NCBI GenBank assembly: GCA_012064415.1
Contig: SSNU01004331.1
Location: 206,135 to 270,134, forward strand
From: Gyrodactylus bullatarudis
Taxonomy: Eukaryota > Platyhelminthes > Monogenea > Gyrodactylidea > Gyrodactylidae
Direction: 5' to 3'
Length of the DNA stretch: 64,000 nucleotides
The notes beneath the pieces were generated by a model. The model did no database searches and was not told the DNA's origin. It saw only the letters and a program-made list of their open reading frames with translations. The position numbers and the translations under genes were made by a program. Below, piece by piece: positions 23,911 to 35,314 of this stretch (positions within the stretch are counted from its first letter, which is position 1; every line of letters starts with the position of its first letter).

Positions 23911-24662
23911 TGATAATTGACACTCTTTCAGTATCTTTATACTGTATTTATCGTCTATATGCTTCTTGGACTGTATTGATAAGTAGCTAAGGTTCATTAT
24001 TTGTACATGAAACAAGAAGAAACATGAATATCAATAGTATTGATCTAATATATATACAGGACTAAAAGATACAAGTTAATCTCCCCTATCCCGGCATTCT
24101 TCCTATACCCCCCACCAATCAATTCCAACTACTTTTGAGTAGCAATGTTAAATTAACTTATAATTCAATTGCTATATAACATCCCTTTGATTATTATACT
24201 TGTTATTATCATTATTTATTTATAACCAAAAAAAGAGAACAAGAAGACGCTAAACCATGTATTTTATTTTTTGATTTAATCATCGTTCTTCTCCATTCTT
24301 CTTTTACGTATTATTATTATTTTTGCAATAAAATACAGTACATGTATAAATATATATGTATATGAAAAAATAAAGGAATTCCTAATCTTTACATTCATTC
24401 CCTTCCTCATAGGGTCTCATATATATATCTATACATCGCATGTCTCATTAATTTTTATCTGAGAAATCAATCTAGTTTCCATCCAACCCAGATGATGAAT
24501 CAAGCCCCCTAAAAATATGAAACGAGAATCAGGATTTTTTCCAATTCAACCTGTTAGTCTCTTTGAATACAATTTGAAAAAAAATTAAATTTATTACAAT
24601 TGATTCAATAATGAAAAGAAGAGATGAGGAAAACTGTGTAGGGGCAAGGGGTTGACCTTTTC
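23911..24662. other. Convergent 3' spacer between rabphilin-like and Tbx1-like genes
   Basis: Holds 3' UTRs of both genes. Rabphilin-side AATAAA is at 24327-24332. Several runs of TATATA and ATT repeats are present. No coding exon. Confidence 0.65.
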
Positions 24663-26601
24663 TTAGAAGCTCTCAGAGAAACTTTCCTTCAACGAGGAAC
24701 TCTGGCTATCACTAATTTGTTCCTTGTTCTCCTGGCTGAGAGAATAATTCGACATGCTCTGTCCACTGAAGATATCCTCATCGTAATAAGTGCCTGCTGA
24801 GATCTTGTACGAGGGTGTATAGTCTGTCTGGAAGAGGCCCTGGGGATGTGATCTTCGGAATTGGTTATAAAAATTACTATTCGTATTCACAGAGCAATGG
24901 GAGCTGATATTTGGGTTCAGGTAGTCACTTGATGTGTTCCATTCCTCGAATATACTACCTAGGCTGCCGTTACACCTGGAATGAGGGTCATCGTTTGTGA
25001 TACTAGAGCCGGAGTAAACTGTAGAAGAATATGTTGGCAATGATCTGTTATTGCTTGAGGAATAGACCTGGGATGAAGATAAACTCTGGTTATTCAACAT
25101 TTGGAGAAGACTTATCGATGATGGAGGCATCGTATGGTCTCCCTCCTTGTCAGCATTTTTTGTCATTTGAGCTCTTTCATGGTTCTCCTCTGCTATCACT
25201 CTTTTTGTGCCTTGAAAAAAATTTTTTTCCACACGAAAAGGCTTCATATTAGTGTATAAACCTACATTTGAAAGGTCTCTTCTTTCCAATTAATTGGTCA
25301 CTTTGGTTCATCTCAACAGCTTGAAGGAGTCTCTGTTCAGCTTGCTCGTTAATGCTGCCCGTTGTGCCCTGTTCATCTTGTTCGCAATCTCTGAACCCTT
25401 TGGCGAATGGATTGCAGGAAATCTTCAGTTGAGTAATCTAGTTTTTTTTCAATCGATAAGATTTTAAAGATTACGAGTCTTTTCAAGATTCTAAGCTCAC
25501 ACGATGGTTCTGATAGGCTGTAACAGCGAAAAACTTTGTTTCATTAAACGTAAACTGACGATAATAAGAGTTCTTGGCAACCACATTCAACATGTCGCCA
25601 CCCTTGCCTATGGAATTCAAGTTCTTCCATACTTCGTAATCGTTATTATCCACAGAAACAATGTAGAACCTTGGCTGATACTTGTGCATCGAGTTTAGTA
25701 TTATCTAGAAAGAAATATTTAGTTGGAAGTTTTTCTTGACTTGGGCACAATCAATACTCACGTGGCCATGGCTGTCAAAGGTGTTGTTGGTCAATTTTAG
25801 CTTGTCAAATGTTAGAGCTTGTCTCATCCAATGAGAGCCGGTGGCCAGACCATCTGGATGTATGTGAAACCGGCTTATTGTCTGAGGATCGCCCTTTCCC
25901 GCTTGTGTCCACGAGGAAGAGTGGAAAGAATACCGATATCGTTTCTCGTCACAATTACCAAAGTCGACCATCATGATGAACTTGGCCTCGGGGTCTAATC
26001 CAGAGACGAGAACTTGGAATATCGGAAACATTCGCCTATATAAAAGAGGTTTCAAAGATTTAAATGTGGAAGCCATTTTTTCTATCATTCAAACTCACCG
26101 TCCAGACTTGGTTACAATCATCTCTGTTCCTAGTGAATCAAACTCTGACCATAGGCCACGGTTCTCTAATTCGACTGACCAATATTTGCTTTTCTCATTG
26201 AATACCGGTGGCTGGCTTAGAACTCCTCGGGTGAAGCCTGACAACTGTTGGGAATTATTCGCTCTCAACTGTGAACCAGTAGCCTGTTTCACTGGTTCTT
26301 TTGCTGTGAGGCTCTTTGAATTTTTCTGCGTCTTTTGGCTATCCATCGTCGACCTCTGGTTGTCCTTCTGTACATTTCCATATTCCCCAGAATATTCTTG
26401 GCCTGAATAACCATTCAGGTCAAGACTAGTGTGAGTCTGGTAATAACTCGATTGACTACTGTAAAAGTCTTCAGATGGGATTGAATACTTTTGGTGTGAC
26501 ATGGTCGGTATGTCTCCGTGGTGTCCCTGCCATTGACTTGTTTGCCATGCAATTCGATTATCACTCGTTAACGTCTCATTGAAACAGTCTAAATTTTCCA
26601 T
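24663..26601 (-). CDS. Tbx1/org-1-like T-box transcription factor
   Basis: A DNA-binding developmental regulator. Exons on the minus strand: 26601-26099, 26035-25762, 25704-25501, 25437-25302, 25261-24663. They total 1716 nt, 571 residues; the last 40-nt intron is inferred from frame only. The T-box runs from [20 protein letters not shown] through [61 protein letters not shown] to [12 protein letters not shown]. The combination WMRQ...FDKLKL, YQPRF, YQNHRITQLKI and FRDC fits the Tbx1/Tbx10 group best. The loop after YQPRFYIV is about 12 residues longer than in vertebrate Tbx1 ([19 protein letters not shown] region). The N-terminus (about 140 residues) is rich in Q, S and Y; the C-terminus is serine-rich. 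A TATAAATA motif lies on the minus strand at 26642-26649, about 45 bp before the ATG. Confidence 0.9.
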
Positions 26602-26640
26602 TCTGAAAGCCTCAAGGAAAACTACGTCTATTCTTTTTCT

Positions 26641-26650
26641 TATTTATAGC
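26641..26650 (-). promoter_or_regulatory. Possible TATA box of the Tbx1-like gene
   Basis: Minus-strand GCTATAAATA about 40-50 bp upstream of the start codon at 26601. Spacing would imply a very short 5' UTR, or that the real promoter is farther upstream with a noncoding exon. TATA-like strings are common in AT-rich DNA. Confidence 0.3.
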
Positions 26651-29600
26651 ATACATCAATCCTACTAGAGGTAATATATACTTACTATTCATAGGAGATA
26701 TCAATACGCCAAGAACAATATATTCACCTACATCTATATACGTACAGGTTTCACATGTATAACATACAATACATTTTTATTTTCTTCACCCTACGCAAAT
26801 AGGTCTTGCTTTTCCCAAGTATTTGGTTTATTTTCATTGGTTCGATTTCACCTCTTCTTTCCTCTTGCATGAAATGTACATTCCGCTCTGTATGATGAAA
26901 GCTTTCTCTCTCTCTCTCTCTCTTGACATAAAGGCCAAATATTCGATATTCAAATTCAGCAGTACTTATCATAAATTCTCTTTTCAGATAATTGCAGAAT
27001 GAAATTTCCCTTCAAGATTACTGACAAGTTTACTACTGATTTATTTTTGCATTTGTTTTTCTTGCACATTCGTCAGAAAGGGAGATTAAGAGTAACACTG
27101 AAACATGTTTCTATTAGATTCGAAAAAATTAATCGAGTAGTGATACATTTTTAAGGTAGCCTTACACTTAAAAAACCTCTCAAGGATCATAAATAGAGCC
27201 ACTCTATGGACTCTCTTATGGAATTGACACTTGCTTATCTGAATTTCTAACATCTAGGTGTGAGAAGACAATCTCCATCAAGTTAGAGTTCATATGGATA
27301 TAGTACTTACCAGTGACCACACTCTGCTAGTAGGTTAATTGTCTAAAAACACTGTAATTTCTACATGTTGCTTATTTACAAAAGGGCCACTAATATTCTT
27401 TCGAATGAGCTATAACATTTCAAGCTTTATTTTATTGAGAGGTTAGGGAAATTTTAGAGAAAAAAGAGGGAAAATTTTGTCGAGAAACCATACCCATAGA
27501 AATCGAAAATATGATCATCTTGAATTCATCTTTTGAAATAAAAAATAGTCATTTTCGTTATCAGTGTATTCTAAAACCATGTCAGCAATGTACCTTGAAA
27601 AAGTTTTCTCTGAGTATTCAAGGGTTAGGAAGCCTAATTAAGAGAGGTTTATTACATTACTAGACTAGACTTTCTCTCTTTATTACCTGATGTTATCAGT
27701 CCGAAGAATGATCTGACCACTAGATTACTAGTATTTTAGTCCCAAAGGAACATGAGAAAGAAAGCTTAGTAGTTTATGTCTTTGTCATTTCACCTGATAA
27801 ATTTATTACAGATATTTTTTCCTAATTTCATTACCTACAAAACAATTGATCGATCTAGTTAATGTACATGCTTTTTGACGGAAAATTTCAGTTATTTCCA
27901 AATTCTCCGAGAGGATTTCTTCTATACAATAGTCATGGTATATATATTAGAATGAGTACATCTCTTGGATAAAAGTTTTACTCTACTCACAATTACTTGT
28001 ACTACTAAGATGTTCATGTAATAACTAATTTCACTTGTCGTATACTTTTTTATGGCAATCAGTATGGGCAGATGTTATCAGTATTTTTTTATATACAGAA
28101 ATTGTCTACTTTTAAGTAACTGACAGAGGTAATAATGATTGTTAACATGATAAGAGAGAGAGAGAAAGAAAGTTTATGGGAATCTCTAAGCATTGTTTTA
28201 ACTAAACCCTACACAAGGCAACAACATCAACACGGTACAGGGAATAAGAGAGAAGAGTACTCTGTTTTTTTATGTCTCCAAGACTAAACCCTAATCTGGA
28301 TTTATTTATTATCAGCATCATAGCACTGATTCTGATTATTTTCAGTTGTATGTTAGGACCACTCCTTTCTCTATTATAATATATCTTTCTAGTGTATTTA
28401 ATATCTTTTTATTTCTTTTCTATGAAGAAGATTATGATGTCTTTTGCCCTTCAAGTCAATCTATCTGTTGTTACTAGAGCCTCAAAAAGCGATGTTTTTA
28501 AATAGTTTTTTCAAGAATGCATAATTATAAATTATTTAGTTCACAAATATCCATAAGATTCACTTTAATAAGTGTTTTGTTCAACAGTATCAGTAAGATT
28601 TCATTATTTTCCCTTGAATGTTCGCTTAAAAAAGTAAAAATAACTTGATGAGTCAGTGTATAACTTTGATATTAGGATGTATGTTCATTTTTATCACAAT
28701 TTTTAATTGTGAGAGATAATGTTTTTGATTTTAAAGTATTAATTTAAAAAAAAAGGAAAAGAAATTCCGTGGGCAATAATCGACGTATAAAGAGAAGATA
28801 CAACTCAATTAGCCCTGGAGACTAATGGATTTTTTAACCTTTTACAACCCTCACCTCCTATGATACATCCCTGAAAACTATTTGAGCCAATAAGAGAAAT
28901 TTGCATTTTCTCATAAATTTAATGTAAATATCAAGCCGGTGTAAAAGTCTGATGAGATTCGAAAAACTACGACTTTGAATCCCTCATAAAATTCCCTTCG
29001 TCATCAGAAAATATTTTCAACATTTTATTGAATAAATTCAGATAAATAAAATAAATATGTACAGAAAAATGAGTGTTTGTAATGATAGAGGTTCAAAATA
29101 TAATCCAAAAAATCATAAAATCCAAAAGCAAGACGAGACATCCTGGGTTTATGTGATTGGCGTATCCGCTTAAGGTCCTTCAGCAGGATTAGTCTCTAAT
29201 ACACACTGAGTAGAGATTGATTGCAAATTGTGCAGCGACAACAGGCCAAATCAATTCAAACTTTTATCTCATAGTCAGAGGTTTAACTTTATTGAATATA
29301 AAAGGTCTATTTTTTTTACTATTTCTTTGAGAATTTGTAAATTATTATATTCATTGACCTTTTTAAATTATATCATTTTAAAAGTGACACTACTGATGAT
29401 CCTTTTAGAAATGTACATCTAGTGATTTAATATATTCTCTTCCTACTATTGAATTTTGAATTATAAAAGGTCTCTAAAAGGGGACTTATTCAGTCAAATG
29501 TAAATTAGAGAAAAGAAGAGACAAAGAGTAATCAAGTTTAGTTCTTAAATAAGAGATTATTGATTTTGGATCACAATCAGAGAGAGTGTAAATTTAGAGT

Positions 29601-32600
29601 CTAAAAATCTAAACTGATTAAGGAGAAATTGGTATGAGTAAGCTGTAAAATGGAGGAAATAATTTTTGAGAACTGGTTCGGACAGAGAGGCAAAATTTTC
29701 AATGATGAATTCGAAATGGTCCATTCTCAGAATTTACAACTTTGAACGCTGTGATTTCATAATAATAAGAAATGAGAATAGCTGGCTAAGAAAAGCTATT
29801 TAATACTTTTTGAGGCTCACTACATCAACAATTCCTTTTGAGATGTCACTTGTTTATTTACTGGCAAAGGTCCAGTATACACTAGATAAGATGATCTCAT
29901 GTTGTAAGTACATATGGTACATTTAGAATCCTGAATGATCATTGATCATTCTCCTTAATGAGAATTCCAAATTGATTAATGCCTAATTTGCATTTAATAA
30001 CTTTCCGATCGAAAAACACTCCCTCCTCTCCTCTCTCAGACTGTTTTACTCATACAAAAGTTGTCCGACCTCCTTTTCCATTGTGATCAAACGTGTGTCT
30101 GTGTCTGTGTGTGTGTGCCTAGTTAGTTATAGTATTTATAATTGTATGTATATATATTACATCATAAATTATTCCTTTTTTCACACACAAGAGAGCGAGA
30201 GAGAGACGGAATCAAAATTCCTTTCTTGTACACCTCACAAATAATTTATTGGGAAAATAATGTGTTAGTATTTTCTTTATTTCTTTCTCAATTTACTCTC
30301 CTTTACTTTGAGAATGCATCGAAATGTTCAAGGTTTAAAATGAAGGAGTTAAATATCTCGGATTCATGGGATTTTTTCGACTGTTTTTTCATCTTGTTGA
30401 GAAGGGCTAATTGCTTGCAACAAAAAGTGTGACTTTTTCTTTTCTTTCTCTCTTCTCTAGATTGAATAACGCAAGTTTTGGTTAATGAAACTTGGTTCTA
30501 TCAATAATAAAAGTGGTGTTTATTACCTCACTCTACATCTTGTTCTGTCTTTTTGCATACCTCAACTCCCTTCTACCACTGACTGGGCTCATTTGTTCTA
30601 ATAAAATGGAAGAAATTTCCTTAAGCTTGCTGCATAAAAGGGAGAATTCATAACTGATCATCATGATTCGATAGTAAATTTATTTCAAAATTCATTCATG
30701 TTTGTAATAGATTTGTATTGTATCTGGTAAAAGTAGTAAATATTCATTCATATACTACATGCACACAAACAGTCAGTTAGTTTGCATTAATGTAACTACT
30801 ACAACTATACTACTTCTTTAGCAGTAGTAAAAAATTAATGTACAAGGTTATGAATATACCTTTTTCCATACAGATTTTTAATATTTTCACAAGACTCTCT
30901 AAAATGAGAGGGAGACCATGCAAGCTTTTTATTGTGCTATTATTATTTTCTTTTATTCTCCTTCTTCTTGAATAAAAACATCTTCGAGGGATAGAGAGAG
31001 ACCAAGTGTTTATGATGGCTTTGCTCTCTTTTCGAAATGTAAGAGAGATAAATTACCATGTTCTTAGTGATAGCTCCACTAAATATATGAAATACACTAA
31101 ATATATAATGCATATTACACATTGTATATAAATTCAAAAAACAATAAGTAATACACTCTGTTCGTGTGTGTGTGTGTGTGTAGAATAAGCCCTAGAAATT
31201 TTATTATGCATGAAGGACACTGTGGGGAAAGTTTAGAAGAGGGAGAAATGTTTTCTCTCTTTGCAGAGTTACCTGTTCACTTGTTGAAATTCTGTTGCCA
31301 ACAGGAAAAGTTGGACAAGAAAATCTCAAATGTCACCCCGCAATTCAGCAATAAGAATAAAAAGTACCCTCTTTTTCCTTGATAATCAACTACTATAATT
31401 GGATCAGAATGCGATAGGAAAATTCTTTTGATCCATGATGGAATCTAAAATCTTCAATTAATAAATATTAGTACAGTGAAAGTAGATTTAATTGGAATCG
31501 TTCCAAAACCGCTTCCAGACGTCAAGTACCTTCTTCTATAGAATAGGGAGGTTTCTATCTTAAATGGAAGAGGATTCATCCACTTCTCAGTACTAAAACG
31601 TCTGGAAGAGACTTTGGAAAAAGATCAGAGTTCTCTAAAGGGGTAATCTTCTTCCCACTTTATCTTCGCTCTCTAAGGCACCGATTCCAGGCTAACCTCG
31701 ATGCATTTAAAACTTGTAAAAAGTATTTCACAGATTGTAACCTTTATTCAGATAATCAAAATTGTTTTATCAGTCTTTTTAAATATAAAGATTAGTGATA
31801 AACCTTTTATTTGATCGGATCCCTTCAGACTTGAATTAAATACTTTTGCAATGCAATAATTTCAGCTCTTTAGTTGGATAAAGATTTTCCTCATTCAGGG
31901 GCAGGTATTAGCATTACTTTGGTCTTTTTAGTAGACTGGGACCGTCCAAGAATCCCTCCATCAATAACTGACCCCTATTTCTCTTACGTTTCGCTTAATT
32001 GATGGGTCATGTTTTCATTTCTTATCTCTGATCAGAATTCATTCAAAATTCTATGGTTTGCCTTTTACCATTGCTACATTATTCAAGCTCTTAATCTAGA
32101 GCTAGCTGATATGAAAGTATGGTGTTTTCATCAAGGATTTGACTCATGATCAAGACTTTCCCATTCTCTTACCATTTGAAGAAATTTTCATTGATTTTCA
32201 AGTAATAGTAGTATTAGTAATGAAAAGGATCAAGGAATCGAAATTCAACTCCCAATGAATCCTTAGTAACATTGGCTTTCTGTATTATCTGACGATCCTA
32301 AAGTCATGTCTCATGGAAAAATATTTGATTTCTGTGTAGTCATTATGGGGACACAAGGAGATATACCCACAATGAGATTATCGTGATCTTATCTGTTCAT
32401 CCCGAAAGAGATATCCATCAGAGAAATTTTAATTTGGCTAAACATGAAATATTTCCTATTGACTGAAAGTTGAGCTTTCACTCTAAGCAAGGCATTGATT
32501 TTTCCCAGTGCTACAGTATGTACTCTGTGTAATAAGCTCTAGGTCTATTCTTTCGAAACCATTAACCCCCAATCTTGCTAAGACCTATCTCAGATCTCTA

Positions 32601-33790
32601 AAATACTTTTCAAATGCTCTACACTCTCTTCAAATCAAAGGACAAAGTTTAAAGAATCAGAAAATGTCTTGAGTTCCTATCTAGAGGTTTCTCAATCTGT
32701 TCTACCACTTCTGGCCCATATCAGGTCGCTGGGTATTCTTGACTTGCTCATCTCTCCAAGGTCCAAGATGACTTTTTTAAATAAGAGGGCTCTTTTCCCC
32801 ATGAAAACTCACACCCATGCAAGATGTAATGCAGTTAATTTTTATTACTCCAGATAAGAAATAATTTATTATACAAGAGCCCTTGACACATTTAACTCTC
32901 TACAACCATAACAATTTGGTAAAGTAACATCGACGGAAAGAGGCATTGGCCTCACATAAATTCACGTATTTTTATGTAAGACAATTGATGTCATTTACAT
33001 CATTTTTCAAAAAGAAAACCATGTATATAAACACACACAGAATACAACTTAAAAGACTGCAGCTGTTCACTCGTATTCTGTGATTAAGTTTTATTTCGGT
33101 GATATCGCCTCCTCGGTCTCCCTTTTACACTTCTTAATATAACGATCAAAGTGTTGTTGTATTACACAATTATTATTATTATTGTTATCGCAAAAGGGAA
33201 TAAGCGAGACCTTTACATGTCTGTCTGTCTGTCTGTCTATCTGAAAGAGAGATGGAGAGAAGCAGACAAGAGAATGCATTTGTATTTCTTTAGTTTTCTC
33301 TCTCTCTCTCTGTGTCTTAGTTATTTACTTATCAAGGAATAAAATTGAAAAGTTACACGCTTGAGATGACTCTGTGATGTTGAGCGTAAAGATGAATTTA
33401 TTCCTCCTGCATTTTTCTAATATTTGATCCTTCTTTTTAATTAACTAACAATAATTCATCTTGACATATAGCTTCGATATTATAGGGAAAGATAATCAAA
33501 ACATCTGCTCTCTTTTGGGGTTTATTTCCTTTTGTAAAATGTCATGAACTCATGATTGACATTGGATTACGCATTTCTTATAATTATTTGCATATCATTT
33601 CTACTTGAAAGTAGTTTAGTAATGAAATATTTGAATGGGTAAATTATCCAATGAGAATTGAGCAATTGAATGAGAAAATTTCTCTCTTAATCAATTCCAA
33701 CAAACTATCATTCTGAGCGTAATTGTGAAATCGGTAGTAAAATAACGCAATTCATTTTGAGTGAAAACGAAAGCCTTTCTTTTCTCTCAG
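26651..33790. other. Gene-poor 7-kb spacer
   Basis: No exon I can support on either strand. It contains CT microsatellites near 26904-26922, a GA run near 28153-28164, TG runs near 30095-30118 and 31162-31180, a TCTG tetranucleotide run near 33219-33240, and a CT run near 33299-33311. It may hold regulatory DNA of the Tbx1-like gene or introns of the gene ending at 34008. A 13-bp inverted pair, gagcctcaaaaag (28477-28489) and its complement (29806-29818), may mark a decayed transposon. Confidence 0.5.
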
Positions 33791-34008
33791 TGGATGAATG
33801 GCCTTTTCGACTCTATCATTAGAAGAGCATTTGGCACCACAAAACCGATGAAACCAAGGTAACTTTTGTTTATGTTACTCTATTTGAATTGCAAAATAAA
33901 TTTTAAATAAATTGTTATTTTAGATATAAACTCGTACAGAGGATTAGTGAAAATGAAAGCGATGAGAACACGTCGAGGAGGACCACAGATTTAACGATAA
34001 CTACTTAA
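33791..34008 (+). CDS. Last two exons of an unidentified gene
   Basis: Two candidate exons joined in phase: 33791-33858 (after ttctctcag) and 33924-34008 (after attttag), ending in TAA. They encode WMNGLFDSIIRRAFG, then TTKPMKPRYKLVQRISENES and a Ser/Thr-rich tail. An amphipathic, basic segment followed by a polar tail resembles the cytoplasmic end of a membrane receptor, but I cannot assign a family. The upstream exon must end in phase 0 and was not found, so either its introns are long or this call is wrong. Confidence 0.35.
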
Positions 34009-34222
34009 TTTAATTCCAATGTAAATACACACTGTGTATTACACACCAAGGTTTATTTCAAAATATTTCATTATTACAACAGAAATTTTTATCAAAAGTA
34101 ACTCTCTTTAAAAGTGAGACTCAGAAAACTGCTAATAAAAAGCATTAGTGACATTTCTTCGTCTGAGTTCAATAGACAATTATAATTATCAATAAGGCTT
34201 AGCATTTGAGAATGAATGATAT

Positions 34223-35195
34223 TTATTTTTGATATTTCTCCAGAGTTAAAATCTTGCCAAATTTAAAGTGCTGGACAACTGGGAACTTTTCCAATACTTC
34301 TGCTCGATACATCTTCATCATGCCTCCGTTGATCTTTTGCCAAGAAGGCAATTGTGTTAGCCCGAAAAGAATGTTTGAATGCTCACTAAATGGACCTGTC
34401 TTGACCTGGTAAATGTAATGAATACAGCCAAAGAACAGATTGCTATCTTTCTCTTTCTCAGCAACAATTTTGTCATCTATGGAAGCGGGAGAGTATATGG
34501 TATTTTCGACCAATTGATTTGTACCCCAGATGAAAGGTACAAATTGATAATCGTCAAGACACCAAACACCATGGGAGCCAGCTGGTTCGATTTTAAAGTA
34601 TGTCTGAAGTTTACGAACCATCCTCAGGTATTCCGGCATTATAATAAGACCAGAAGCAGCATAATCATTGAGCTGACGCGCGACATGATCTGATTTGGTG
34701 GAGCTGAGAAATTCAAGTTTGAAAAGAACCACCAAGAAGGCTATAAAGGCCAATTCATGACCAGTTCCGTAGTCTATTCGAGTGCTATTTCCAAGAGATT
34801 CGCTGAAATATCCGGAAGCCTCCTCAATTCGTTCGTCTGTCAAGTCTGGAAAGTCTTGAAATACTTTTGATTTCAAATTCTTATGCAGCTCTTCATTTAG
34901 CTTATCAAACCATGTCTTGAACGCCTTATTACCAAATCGTTGAGAGGTCTCTTCCAATGGTACATCTTCAATATGCTCATAAATCGATCTGATGAAATCT
35001 TTAACTAGGGAAACATTCTAAAATTAATCAAATTATTATGGGATGTACTTTGGAATATATCAATTGGTCATTTATCTCGAAAGAAATCACACAACGATTG
35101 ACCCAAGTTATCATTTGCACTATCTCAAAATAAGCTTGTGAATCTTTCCACTTTGCCATGTCCGCCGGGCCATTAATTAGCTTTTGAAGTATCAT
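34223..35195 (-). CDS. PTPA: PTPA, phosphotyrosyl phosphatase / PP2A activator
   Basis: A peptidyl-prolyl isomerase-like activator that loads catalytic metals into protein phosphatase 2A and helps holoenzyme assembly in cytosol and nucleus. Exons on the minus strand: 35195-35049 and 35017-34223, separated by a 31-nt intron; 313 residues versus about 320-360 in animals. Diagnostic blocks: PADMAKWKDSQAYF, QRFGNKAFKTWFDKL, NSTRIDYGTGHELAF, KLQTYFKIEPAGSHGVW followed by LDDYQFVPFIWG, VKTGPFSEHSN, LPSWQKINGGMMKMYRAEVL and FPVVQHFKFG. All of these are core PTPA motifs, so it should be active. The start at 35195 is the first in-frame ATG; a stop lies upstream in frame, so a short additional 5' exon remains possible. 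It is divergent from ABCF3 with 119 bp between starts. Confidence 0.96.
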
Positions 35196-35314
35196 ATTTT
35201 GCTTAATAAAACCAGTAATTTAATTATTAAATTCTATTAGAATAATTCTAATATTTTTAAAAAATTTGCCGATTAAATCAACTATTTGGTACATGAAAGT
35301 CGTTCCTACAATTA
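35196..35314. promoter_or_regulatory. Divergent promoter region, PTPA / ABCF3
   Basis: The two start codons are 119 bp apart and face away from each other. The segment is AT-rich with no clear TATA box or CpG-rich core. Both genes are housekeeping types, which fits a bidirectional promoter. Confidence 0.6.

Noticed and set aside
25973..26410. 145-codon plus-strand frame opposite the T-box gene
   Set aside because: Antisense shadow of T-box exons 1 and 2, which carry unmistakable domain motifs.
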